Shown: piece by piece, positions 11,123-22,722 of the stretch
Layout: the number at the start of each line of letters is the position of its first letter
Numbering within the stretch: the stretch's first letter is position 1
NCBI GenBank assembly: GCA_034509735.1
Contig: JACGWO010000011.1
Span: 18,079,573 to 18,143,572 of the forward strand
Length of the DNA stretch: 64,000 nt
Direction: 5' to 3'
DNA from: Sesamum alatum
Lineage: Eukaryota; Streptophyta; Magnoliopsida; Lamiales; Pedaliaceae
Made by a program: the position numbers and the translations under genes
The notes under the pieces: model-generated
Databases searched by the model: none
Seen by the model: only the letters and a program-made list of their open reading frames with translations
What the model was told of the DNA's origin: nothing

Positions 11123-13270
11123 TGACGGACAAGCGAATCCGCCCAGGAGCACGAGCGAAAAGCAGGAGAGGCGCGCTTTAAAGATATTTAAAACGTGTAT
11201 CATAATAAAATATCCCAAGAGGTGTACCATTGGGTGATTAACCGGTCATTCGACGTAGAATATGACAACATAAAGCAAGTATATTATATAGGGCACATGG
11301 ACAATCACAGAGAGAACTACATATAAATATACTACGGTTACCTTTGTATTTATCTTCCGCGCACCGCTACTAGTGTTGTTCCCTTTCAAATGGATGGCAA
11401 ACGTTCACCAAGATTCAAATACATGAATCCTCTAACGTAGTTACGTTTTCTTGCTAGAGAAAAACAAACCTAAGAAGATGAGATCAAGAAAAGGATTGTA
11501 CTATCAAATTTAGTGTATCCTTCTTAATCTAGCTTTGTTCTTCAATTGATCCTAGATCAATGAATCAACAAAGTGAGAGGGAGAGAGAGGAAGAGGCAGC
11601 TGAGAGTGAGAGAGAGAGATATGAGAGTTCTTCATCTTTTTCCTAGAAAAAGATAAATAATAATCTTCCACTTGTTGATGATTGTAAATACTCATATATA
11701 TACATCATTAATGTGATTATTAGCATGTGTCTAGGTTCATCCAAGGGATGTATAGATACATTTCAATCAATCCCCATCAATACAATTAAGCCTACTACTT
11801 TACAAGGTATGATTAAATCATACCAAGTAAAGAAAACTTGATTGGAGTTGATTAGTTCCTTTCCAAAAGGAACAAGTCAACCTCTTCAACAAGGCCTATA
11901 TGGCTGATTTTATGCTTCTAAAAGAAGCTAAAAATCGGCCATCCATATTTGGGAGCATTCCAACTTATCCTAATTCTAAAAGTGGAATTAATCTTTCTTG
12001 GGCCAAGATTTAATGGATCGGGTTTTAATTGTAATCCAATTACAAAAGCCCATGGATTAAATCTAGTTTAATTCAAGGTGCAATTAAATAATGCCAATGG
12101 ATCTTTTAATTGGATTAAAAGATCCAAGCGCTTAATCTCTACTTAATTGATGAATCCCATTTATCGATTAATCGAGGGCCCGATACATTATCGGCCCGTC
12201 CATCCAATGGACTATGCCATAAATAATCCAATTATTTATCATCTTTCGAAATGGACTCCAAGTCAATTCCTTCATCTCCTCGGTGATTTATGTGTGACCC
12301 TTTCGGTTCACTCTCAATTATACTTGGGCTCGTGTCCAACATAAGCTCGTTCCCCTGGGTAGCCGTCTAGCAATGGTCCATAGCACTAGAGGCTACATGA
12401 ATGTTGGTACGAACATTTATACACCGATTTCATACGAGTACGGTCCTTCAGTCTATCGTCTCTAGGCCTTAGTCTAGGGTATGGAATTGGGCGCCGATTC
12501 CCATCCTTGGCCAGGCAGCTATGCTTAATACTCGAGACTAAGCATGCCTCATTGCATCGATGTAGGGAACCATTTCCTATTCTATCAACCACTATAGCCA
12601 CAATTTTAAGTAGCATGAACGTGTCTCCGAGTGCATAGAAGATACTTATGTCACATACAGACAGGGGATGGATCCTTTTCTTGAAACCCACCGTCCTCAC
12701 TGCATATTCTGACTGCACTGGATAAGTCTTATAATGAACAAGTCCGCGACATGAACACCTCTTGCTAGATCCAAGATACAACTATCGTGTGCACGTGACT
12801 GTAGTAGTTCCTCAAGTCCGATGACTACTCCTGTACTATCAGAATTGGAGAACTGAACTCCAGTCATACCGACCAAGCCTCCAAGGCTTCCATATGACGA
12901 TCCCCTTGAGTCAGCTCAGTCGGCTCGACCCCAATCGACTAACCCACTAAGATCGTGTAGATATTCCATGCATGTCACTGATGAAACAAAACGCTCATCT
13001 AATGAATACGACTCTTAGTGCAAGTCTCCATAGGACTCTCCATGCCTAGTCTCAAGGTCCTTGACCTGGAACGTTTCAAACCCAACCCTCATAAGTTGGT
13101 TTCATATCCGTCATCTAATGCCGCCCAATTATATGGGTTTTCCAATTTGTCTGTGGGCATCTGTTGTGATGTTAAAGCATCATTTAACGAAATCGGTAAG
13201 CACAATAGACACATGTGCCCATGAAGAACACTTACCATGTTCATCAATAAAAATTTACTTATAATAAAGA
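11123..13270 (-). repeat. Copia LTR (2-kb family), nearly complete
   Basis: Minus-strand LTR. In window order it begins TGACGGACAAGCGAATCCGCC (reverse of the LTR 3' end) and runs through all family blocks. Its last ~75 bp (normally ending CACCTATTCTAACA) are cut off where the next LTR starts at 13271. It has neither PBS nor PPT next to it. A 131-codon frame on the minus strand (12781-12386) is shared with another LTR copy; see findings. Confidence 0.8.
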
Positions 13271-15275
13271 TGAAAGAATCGGGTACGGCCAAGGAATGCA
13301 ACGAAAGTGTAAAAAACGTAAATTAAGGCATAATTTAAATCGGGTTCAAAGGGGTATTCCATTTGAAGTTCCCAGGCGTTCGGTGTATGTCAAAGCATAA
13401 ATTAAAGAGGAGACGAATGCTGGACATGTGGCTAAAGGAAGTAAACAAAAGATACATGTAACGTAAATGGAAACCAACCTTTGTTCACTACATGTAGAAC
13501 GGGTACCTGTGTTGTTCCCTTTTTGTTTCTCCTTCCGTTCACGTGAGAATTAAACGTAGAACTCCTCTAAGTATTTTCCACGCCACACTATGGAAAATAC
13601 TCTAATCTATTGCTAGATAGAAATAGAGAAATGAAGAAGAAACACTTCTAAAATAACACTATTGTTTAGTGTCTTTTAGAATGTTTTAAGTTCAATCCTT
13701 TCCAAAAGGTATGAACACAAAAAGTAGAAAATTTGCAGAGATTTTTGAGTGTTTTTGGCAAGAAATTTCGTGCAAGTATGGTGAGTTTGTGTGTTGTATG
13801 TATTCCCATGTATTCACAATTCAAAACATAAGTTACCTCCAAGGTAACCTCTACACGCGCATGCATACTATTCTCTCCATGAACCATCATGGCCTTTATA
13901 TGTGGAGGAGTTGAAACTCCTCCTCAACTTGCTCCAACCTCTAGAGCTCGGACTTCAAGCCATGGACCAATTTGATCGATTTTCAATTAATCAAATTGAA
14001 TCAAGACCAACCAATATCCATAGGTTCCAAATTAATCCAATTAATTTTAAACCTTATTGAAATCCAAAATTTTATTTAATTCAATTAAATAAACATAAGC
14101 TCAAACACTAATTAATTGATCACATTAATTAATTAAACCAAAACCAATAAATTAATCCAATTAATTTAAAGATTCTTAATCCAACAATTAACTAATCCAA
14201 TTAATTAATTAGTGGACCATCTATCGAATGAATTTCTCAATAAATGATCCAATAATTTATTTTCTCATTGAATTAATTTAATCCAATTAAATTAATTTGC
14301 TTCTTCTAGAATTAATTTGGAATTAATTCTACCAACCCCATAGTGCTTTGTGTGTGACTAATTAGGTTCACCGTCAGCTAGACTTGGGCTTGTGTCCAAC
14401 ACAATTGATCAATTAAATTCAATTTAATTAACTGTTTTTCAATTAACCATTAATTGGAAAACGCCCATCACCATGGGTGGCCGTCTAGTAACGGTCCATG
14501 GCACTAGAGACTATGTTAATGTTGGCGTGAACATTTAGGCTCTCGAGTTTCATACGAGTACGGTCCTTCCATCATCCGTCTCCCGGTCTAAGTCTAGGGT
14601 ATGGAATTGGGCGTCGGCTCCCATCCTGGACTAGACAACTATGCTCAATAACTCAAGACACGTTTGCTCTATTGATCGACGTAGGAAAGCATTTCCTACT
14701 CGAACAATCACTGTGGCCACAAAATCAAAGAGCATAAACTATCTCAGAGCGCATAGGAGACTCGACTATCATATACTAATCTCGTACTATTGGAGTCGGG
14801 AATTTCAGTGATACTGACCAAGCCTCCAAGGCTTCCATATGATGATCCCCGTGAGTCAGTTCAGTCAGCTGACACCCTTGTCAACTAACCCCCTAATACT
14901 GCATAGACGTCTAACGTCTGTCATCGATGAAACACGGCACTTATCTAATGAATGCAATCTTAGTGAAAGTCTCTATAGGACCCTAGATGCCCTGTCTCGA
15001 GTTCCTCGACTTAGAATATTTCAAACTAACCCTCAGAAGTTGGTTTCATAGCTGCCATCCAATGCACAACCCAACTACATGGGTTATCCAATTGGTCTAT
15101 GGGCATTTGTTGTGACGTTAAAACATCGTTTAACGTAAGTAGTAAGCACAACAAATACATAGTGCCCCGGATGAATACTTACTATATTCATCAAGTCAAT
15201 ATTACTTTAATAAAGATTGCTAAATAGTACCCAAAATCGCCAATCCAATTGGCTTTCTGGTCACCTATTCTAGCA
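13271..15275 (-). repeat. 3' LTR of the non-autonomous copia element
   Basis: 2005 bp. It reads TGAAAGAATCGGGTACGG at the left and CACCTATTCTAGCA at the right (minus-strand TG...CA termini). The polypurine tract abuts its right edge, identifying it as the 3' LTR. Confidence 0.8.
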
Positions 15276-15289
15276 ATCTCCCACTTGAC
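15276..15289 (-). other. Polypurine tract
   Basis: On the minus strand GTCAAGTGGGAGAT, immediately before the LTR start TGCTAGAATAGG. This purine-rich run primes plus-strand DNA in copia elements. The same tract occurs at the edge of the LTR at 56200. Confidence 0.75.
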
Positions 15290-16486
15290 CTAAAGCCAAT
15301 CACCAATGTTGCTCAGACTTATTTGAGTATTAGTAATCTGCGATATCCGGCTCGATCTTACGGGTCTACCTTATTTCTGCCAAGATTAAGCCTACACTAT
15401 TATAATTTTTACATCTCATTATCATTCTAATGAGGCCTTGTAAATCCTTCTTTGTTCCTCTTGGGCCTTCCGTCGTGGGCTCCGTCCAACGGACCTCTTT
15501 TGGGCCTTCATCTCCATGGAAGCTTATATTTATTTTCAAAAAACAAAAAAAAAACCTCACATGCTAATCTACTCTCACTACAACTTAAAAGAAACCCCAA
15601 TCAAAAGTTGAGGGGAGTACATTAAAAGAGAGGAAGAAAGTTTTATTATTACAAGGCTAAAAAATGATAGAGAGAAGGGAAAAAACAAAGAGGCACGCAG
15701 GCCTCACCCAACAATTAAATTAAACCATACATAGGCTAAAAAGGGCTAGTGCTCATCCTTATTGTTTATCCAATAAACAACAATTGCACATTTATATCAA
15801 ATATAAACATGCCAACAAATAAATACATTCCATGCATTTATAAATAGTTATCGAATATCTAAAACCATGAACATAATTAAAATGCAGAAAATACCATATT
15901 AATAATGCAATTAAAAATATGGATATCAACTATACATCCAATGTAAAAACCATTATTTTTGTTTGGAAATCATTTCCAAAATAATTTAAGGCACAAAAAA
16001 TAATTTTTGAAAAATCAAATTTAACTAAAATTAAATATGCCAAAATTAATCACATTCAGGAACTAGCAGAAATGAGAAAATATAAATTTTCACAAAAAAA
16101 ATGCAAAATGGCCCAGACGTCCGAGACCGGCCAGTCCGCACACAGATCGCCTATTTGCGTGTCCTGCTAGCAGGCGCGCACGCCCGGCCTGAGCGCCTGT
16201 TGGCCAGTGACCGGCCCGCAGGGCAGCATGCAGATGGCTGTGCCGTTTTTCATTTTTGTTTGTAAATTTCTACTATAAAAACTGAATCATAATCATGCAT
16301 TTATAGAAAATCAAATCTAAAAAATGCATGGATATCCATAATTTTAAAAGCAAAATTAACACATATTTTCTACATATAATCATGCTAGAAAAACCATAAA
16401 ACATGCTTTCCAAAAGCGTTTTAAACACGTTCAACATGCTTAACACATTATAACATGTAAATCCTTAATCCAAAACACTGAACCGG
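15290..16486 (-). other. Coding-free internal region
   Basis: No frame of note. The left ~100 bp match the region beside the polypurine tract of the copy at 56200. A GC-rich patch at about 16110-16245, in otherwise AT-rich DNA, resembles the GC-rich patch at 59515-59630 and marks the leader of the family. The whole gag-pol has been lost. Confidence 0.6.
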
Positions 16487-16498
16487 ACTCTGATACCA
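16487..16498 (-). other. Primer-binding site for initiator tRNA-Met
   Basis: On the minus strand TGGTATCAGAGT starts one base after the LTR end TTCA. It matches the standard plant copia primer site, complementary to the 3' end of initiator methionine tRNA (TGGTATCAGAGC), with the last base changed. It fixes the strand of the element. Confidence 0.85.
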
Positions 16499-16499
16499 C

Positions 16500-18597
16500 T
16501 GAAAGAACTGGGTACAGCCCGGGAACGCAACGGAAGCGTAAATGTGAATTTAAGGCATAATTTGAACCGGATTCAAAGAGGTGTTCCCTTTGAAATTCCC
16601 GGGCGTTTGGCGAGCAAGGATGCTGGACATGTGGCTTAAAAGGACAAGAACAATGTAGAACTTGAGAGCTCAATGTAGAACTCCTCTAAGTATTGTCCAC
16701 ACCACACTAAGGATAAATCTCTATTCTATTGCTAGATAGAAGATAGAAAATGAAGAAAAAATCCTTCCAAAGGGACACTATCAATTAGTGATCCTTGGAA
16801 TGTTATTGTTCAATTCTTCTCTAAGAAGTATCAACACCAAGAGAGAATATTCAGAATGTTTTGGCCTAAAAACCTCCAGCAAAAATGAAGCAAGTCAGTG
16901 TGAATAATTGTCTAGCAAAGTTGTTTTGTGTATGTAGAATGTAGAGTTCAAAAAACAACCTACACAATTAACCTCCAAGGAAACTTCCACATACACACAC
17001 TTCTAGCACGTCCACCACACATGATAGCAAGAGCAAAACCACCCACAAAAGAGCTAATTTTTGTGCATATCATGTACACATGTGGAGGAGTTGAAACTCC
17101 TCCTTAACTAGCTTCAACTTGCATGAAAAATGGACTTGGATCTTTATGTTTTTCGACTTGTATTTAATCAAATTAAATAAAGTCCAAACATGTATCCATT
17201 GGGAATTAACTAATCTAATTAATTTCAATCCAATTGAAGCCCAATTATTTATTTAATCCAATTAAAATAAACATAAGTCCAAATTAAGAATAATTGATCC
17301 AATCAACTATTCTAGCCAAAACCCGATAAATTAATCCAATTAATTTTAAGTTCTTAGTCCAAAATTAACTAATCCAATTAATTAATCTTAGACCATTCAT
17401 CAAATGAATTTTCCAATAAATGGTCCAATCATTTATCTTCTCTCTTGAATAAATTTATTCGCTTCTTCTAGAGTTAATTCCAAATTTTCCACTAAATCCA
17501 AAGTGATGTGTGACTCATTAGGTTCACCCTCAACTAGATTTGGGCTTGTGTCAAACTTAATTGGTCAATTAAATCCAATTTAATTGACTATTTTTTCAAT
17601 TAACCATTAATCGGAAAAACGCCAGTCACCATAGGTGGCCGTCTAGCAACGGTCCATGGCACTAGAAACTAGGTGAATGTTGGCGTGAACATTTAGGCTC
17701 CCGAGTACCATACAAGTATGGTGCTTCCATCATCCGTCTCCCGGTCTAAGTCTAGGGCATGGAATTGGGCATTGGTTCCCATCTTGGATCAGACAACTAT
17801 ACTCAATAACTCGAGACACATTTGCTCTATTGACCGACGTAGGAAACCATTCCCCACTCGACCAATAGTTGTGGCCATAGGCGAAGAGCTTCAACCGTCT
17901 CAGAGCACATAGGAGACTGGACTGTCATATACTGACAGGTGACGAATCCTATCTTGTAATTCACCGTCCCTAATACATATTCCAACTGTACTGGATAAAG
18001 CTTATGATGAACGTATCCTAGATACGGACATCTCTTGCCAGACCCTAGATACAACCTTCATATGCATGTGATTGCCATGATTCCTCAAGCCCGAGGACTA
18101 ATCTCGTACTATCGGAGCCAGGAATTTCAGTCATACCGACCAAGCCTCCAAGGCTTCCATATGACGATTCCCGCGAGTCAGTTCAGTCAATTGCACCCTT
18201 GTCAACTAACCCACTAATATTGCACAGACGTCCAACATCTATCACCGATGAAACACGACACTCATCTAACGAATACAATCCTTAGTGCAAGTCTCTATAG
18301 GACCCTCGATGCCCTGTCTCGAGGTCCTCGACTTGGAACATTTCAGACCAACCCTCAGAAGTTGGTTTCATACATGTCATCCAATGCGCAGCCCAACTAC
18401 ATGGGTTATCCAAATGGCCTATGGGCATTTGTTGTGACGTTAAAATGCCGCTTAACGTAATCAGTAAGCACAACAAATACATAGTGTCACGGATGAATAC
18501 TTACTATATTCATTAAGTTAATATTACTTTAATAAAGATTGCTAAACAGTACCCAAAACCGCCAATCCAATTGGCTTTCTGGTCACCTATTCTAACA
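16500..18597 (-). repeat. 5' LTR of the non-autonomous copia element
   Basis: 2098 bp, TGAAAGAACTGGG at the left and CACCTATTCTAACA at the right. It is visibly diverged from its 3' partner, including indels, so the element is old or recombinant. Confidence 0.8.
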
Positions 18598-18815
18598 TTT
18601 CAACCACAAGAAAGTTCAAAATTCTCTTTTGCAGTTTTCATGAATGATCACTCCAATGAGCAGTAAAACACATATAATTTAAATTCTGAATTGATGTCCA
18701 TGTATCCGTGGTGAGACATACATGTTGTGATTTGAAAAGTTTTTTCTCTGTGCTATCTTCTCTTCCGCATAGAGTTTCATGCAATCTCTAGCAACTGTGA
18801 TGCAACTTGTATGTG
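18598..18815 (-). pseudogene. hAT transposase fragment (RICESLEEPER-like)
   Basis: Minus-strand reading gives TVARDCMKLYAEEK and then, after a one-base frameshift, LTTDTWTSIQNLNYMC followed by KLQKRILNF with a TGA where a tryptophan codon would be expected. These are hallmarks of plant hAT transposases of the RICESLEEPER/Daysleeper type, just upstream of the catalytic core. The fragment begins right at the copia LTR edge (18597), so the rest was lost or displaced. Confidence 0.7.
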
Positions 18816-20649
18816 AGTTCAATTTAAAAAAATAAACATTGCATAAAAGTAACTAATTAAGAAAAACTCATATTAGTTTTTCCAAGGAAATAAACATTGC
18901 TAACATATCAGTTTTTGCAAGAATTTAGATAGTGCAGCATTTAGATAACAGAAATAAATAAACAAAGTTCAGTTCAAAGTTCCATCACAATTAATTCATG
19001 GATAAGTAAACTCAATTCCATGATTTAATTAGTAAAATTAAGTACAAGAATTAGGCATTCCAACTCCACAACTATCAGAACATGTATACACCTATCAAAT
19101 CACTATTACACTGATTACTATTACATTGTATACTGTAATCCCTTTACTTATTTGTTTCTCTCTAATTTCTTATTTTAAATCCCCAAGCAATCAAACCCAC
19201 CCCCAACCTCCACCACTAAAAGAATAAAAAATCCAAAAAAAAAAAAAAGAAACTAACAAAAGACATCAGGAAACATACACACACACCAAGAAAAAAAAAG
19301 TCAAAAACCAAATAACAAAAAGTAAAAATAAACTCAATATAAAATGGAGCGAACCGCACGCAGGAACTACAGATTAGTTTATACGAACTGGAACCTCGTA
19401 GGAGCAATTCAAAAGAAAAAAAGAAACGGACGTATGAATCTATTATCTATATGCATGTGTAATACACACACTCTTACCGGTGTATGCTTGTACTCTATAC
19501 GTATATTGTGCTTATCTACTTGTAAAGAATGTTAGAAGAAAGAGAGCGAAGCACCTGCGAACTTGCAGAAGCCAGTGTTGTTCATGTGAATAAAAGAAAA
19601 TCATACCTTTGAAGTTTGAATCCAGAGAAGAGAATCACAAAACCCCAAACAAAATAAAACGTTTTTTACTTTTGAGGAAGTGAAGGCCAAGAGTTTGAAG
19701 AGACTCTTTGTCTCCCTCTTTTATCTTATTTTTATTTTTTAAGTTTTAGTTATTAAAAATACTATCTATTTACATAATAAAACATTGTTATTATACAATA
19801 CATATGTATAAATATATATATTATTATATAATACATATACATTATATTAATTTACCACGAAGGGGAGAAAACATGTTATATTTTAATCGTAAAAGAAGAC
19901 TTTCTATTTTTAATGGAAGGAATAAGATAATTTAAGAAATTTTTAAAGATTAACACTATAAATTGAAAATATAATGATAGTTTATGTATTTTTATTAATT
20001 GATTATTATAAAATTTATAGTACTAAAGAACATATGTGTACTAATTTAATTTAATTATAAGAATATATAACTTTTTGTTCTTTTTTTCTTTTTCAATAGC
20101 TAGTATTTGTTTAGTTGGAACATAATGAGCATAAATGTGAAAATATGAGATATCAATTACATTGTGTTAAAAGTAAAACACTTATATTATACATCGATCT
20201 ATTATAGAAGAATATATATACATATAAAAAATTTACAAATTTTATATTTTTATGAATAAGTTGAAAAATTCATTAGTTCCAACTAAATTAATTCTTCATA
20301 ATAATATATCAATATTAAAAGAATATTATTACGATGATTACGAAACTATATTAATTATAACAATATAATGATATTATTTATTTTAAGTTCTAGCATTTAT
20401 TATTTGTATAAAAAATATAGAAAATTATCAATAACTAAGAATTAATTGACTAATTAATTTCTTTTACATAAGTATAAGTAACGTACACATATATATATAT
20501 ATATATATCATACAACAATAGTAATAAAATATATCGTAATTGTTATTATTATCTTGAATATTAATATATGTATTATCAAAACTTTCGTATAAATTTTGAA
20601 GAATCTAGTTTTTATATTATTATTAATAATAATTATAATAATAATAATA

Positions 20650-20651
<2 letters not shown>
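18816..20651. other. Non-coding, AT-rich
   Basis: No supported gene. On the minus strand, 19700-19610 looks like a leader exon ending in a good donor (CAAAG then GTATGA), but no coding exon follows it before 18600. Poly-A/T runs explain the apparent frame near 19216-19407. Confidence 0.35.

Positions 20652-20737
<86 letters not shown>
20652..20737. repeat. (ATT)n microsatellite
   Basis: About 28 uninterrupted ATT triplets. Long poly-isoleucine or poly-leucine frames across it are artefacts. Confidence 0.95.
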
Positions 20738-20925
20738 CGCGGTCCAGCGCGGTCTATGTTGTTCGCATAATTACAAAACCAAACCCAATTGCTAAATTGT
20801 GATTTTTCTTTTAATAGCCCAAGACTAGCCCAACCCACCCGTAGCTCGCTAAATGCGGTGTGATTTGGGTTGGACCGATTCGTTGGGATGGTCCGACGGT
20901 TTCATTGAACACCCCTAGTTGAATT

Positions 20926-21273
20926 GTTACTGATTTATTGCAGGTCAACCAAATCTTTTTATGACAAAACTACCATTGTACATCTACACATGTCAATGCA
21001 TGTGAGGAGATGTATCTTCACCCTTATAAAGCTAGTTTAGAGAAAAAGATTTATTTGACCTGCAATAAGTTAGTAATGAGTCAATCGATGGCAAATATCG
21101 ATTTTCATTAAATTTTTTGTTAATATCAACAAATTCGTTGAATTTTGACTAACGAACGGCCTATTTGTTAGACGGAAGCAAACCTCATGAGTATTAGATG
21201 TAATTTTTTCAAAACCATAGAGGGTCTACGTATCATTATACCAAAATCTCATAGGAGGACGATATAATTATTC
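20926..21273. mobile_element. MITE, 5'-truncated, family shared with 33575-34084
   Basis: The segment from ACTGATTTATTGCAGGTCAA to ATAATTATTCC matches the right two-thirds of the element at 33575-34084 (shared text: CAATCGA, AAATATCGATTTTCATTAA, TTTTTGTTAATATCAA). No coding. Confidence 0.6.
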
Positions 21274-21279
21274 CAAAAC

Positions 21280-21620
21280 TAATGGAGATAGAAAATTACC
21301 AAAATACCCTCAAGTGTAAACATATTTACAGAAATGCCATTAGAGGTAGTTATTGTTAGTGGTTAGTGGGGTGGTGCCAAATTACCAAGGTGCCCTTGAA
21401 GATTATATTACAACAGTTAGATTAGAGGCGGTTGGAGGGTAAAATAGTATTTATACCCTACCTCATTTACTATAAATAGGGGTTCAAAATCCTTTGTAAA
21501 GGTACTTTTTTCCATTTTAAGACATATACTTCTTGAGAAGAGTTCTCAAGTTACTTGTCTCGCGACGTCGTTTCGTGTTAGTGTGCTTGGATCAACTACT
21601 TCCCGAATCACCCACCATCA
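21280..21620 (+). repeat. 5' LTR of the Tat element
   Basis: 341 bp, TAATGGAGATAG at the start (the normal TG is mutated to TA) and CACCCACCATCA at the end. TATA-like TATAAATAGG at 21471-21480. Confidence 0.93.
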
Positions 21621-21621
21621 G

Positions 21622-21639
21622 CTTGGCACCGTCTGTGGG
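21622..21639 (+). other. Tat primer-binding site
   Basis: Two bases after the LTR lies TTGGCACCGTCTGTGGGA-type text. Its first bases resemble the complement of the plant tRNA-Asp 3' end (TGGCGCCGT), but the rest diverges, so the tRNA is uncertain. Confidence 0.55.
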
Positions 21640-21660
21640 AAACTGGACTAAGCATTGAGG

Positions 21661-22722
21661 ATGAATACTCGTTCGAGAGTTAGAAGTGCGGATGTGGGGC
21701 AAGATGAACCTGAGAGAGGAGGGGAAGAACACGGGCAAGGCCACGCCTCGGAAAATCCACCAGCGCACAACCTGCAGAGTGAGAGGCAGGAGGACGCCGA
21801 GGTTCCACCTCCACCCCCAGTTATTCAGATAACTCCCCAGGCCCTTTACCAGCTGGTGGAAGACACATCTGCCCAAGCAGCAGAGTGGGTCATGGCCCAA
21901 TACATCGTCGGATGCTCGTTACCCCCACGACCCCCTCGTTGCCCTCGCAGAGGTCAAGACGCTCCTTTGGTTCCCGAAGGTGGCGAGCATAGGCCCGGGG
22001 ACGCCTATGAAGGTGTGGATTATGAGGAGGAAGTTAACAGCAGGGCCACGCAGGCAGAGGACAATTATTTCCCCTCACCTCCTCGCAGGTGTGCAGGCGA
22101 AAAGGATTACTTCCCACCTCCTCCGCCGGGAGGATGTGAAGATAATTACTTTCAACCTACTCGCCAGGAGGAGGAGATGTCGCCGGTGCAAGAAGGAGGG
22201 TACCACAAGATGGGAGTTTCTCTCTCACATGGTTTTCCGAATCCTTTGGGGCCTCCAGGATACCCAGCGCGACCCTTGGCAATGGCGCCCCGGTGGCGGA
22301 ATCCTTTCGCCCCCCACATTCTAGCAGAAGCCATCCATCCAGGGGTCAAGATCCCAAGCCTCAATGAGTATAATGGAGTGGGGGATCCTCAGGATCATCT
22401 TGATCGTTTCATGGCAATGGCTGATTTGCTACATATTAGCGATGCGGCTTACTGCAAGTTGTTTCGGACTACCCTCTCGGGGAAGGCAATGGCATGGTTT
22501 AACCAGCTATCCCCGGGAACCATTGAATCATTCGAACAACTCTCTCAGCGCTTCTTGCACCATTTCGCGATAAATAGGCGGTATCCTAAGACCGCCTCGT
22601 ATTTGTTTACAATAGTCCAGCGGGAGAATGAGAGTTTGAGGGAGTACGTGCAGCGATTCTCAGAAGTAGTTTCGAAAGTCCCCCACGTGAACTTCTCGCA
22701 AGCATCATGCAGCAGAATTTGA
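21661..22722 (+). pseudogene. Tat gag, frameshifted
   Basis: About 353 codons from the first ATG. Residues ~1-220 are an acidic, proline-rich N-terminus; residues ~225-345 match the retrotransposon gag capsid domain (HPGVKIPSLNEYNG, DHLDRFMAMADLL, AWFNQLSPGTIESFEQL, ESLREYVQRFSE). This protein forms the virus-like particle. The frame ends early: near 22690 it slips relative to the next frame, which carries the rest of gag from 22707, overlapping by 16 bases. Either a disabling indel or, less likely, a regulated frameshift. Confidence 0.85.

Larger units (their letters stand above)
13271..18597 (-). mobile_element. Non-autonomous copia element, two LTRs, no genes
   Basis: A 5.3-kb element on the minus strand with all cis-acting parts: 5' LTR (18597-16500), primer-binding site, a 1.2-kb internal region, polypurine tract and 3' LTR (15275-13271). 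No gag or pol frame remains. It would need proteins from a relative, such as the gag-pol parent whose debris lies at 3421-6490. The 5-bp flanks (AAAGA left, TTTCA right) do not match, and the truncated LTR on the left does not resume on the right. The element was therefore probably involved in recombination rather than being a simple insertion. Confidence 0.75.

Noticed and set aside
19216..19407. Phe-rich minus-strand frame
   Set aside because: Poly-A/T tracts; no homology and no gene context.
19610..19700. Minus-strand leader exon with donor site
   Set aside because: Plausible splice donor, but no coding exon could be linked to it, so not called as a gene.
20568..20802. Poly-isoleucine and poly-leucine frames
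   Set aside because: They are translations of the ATT microsatellite.
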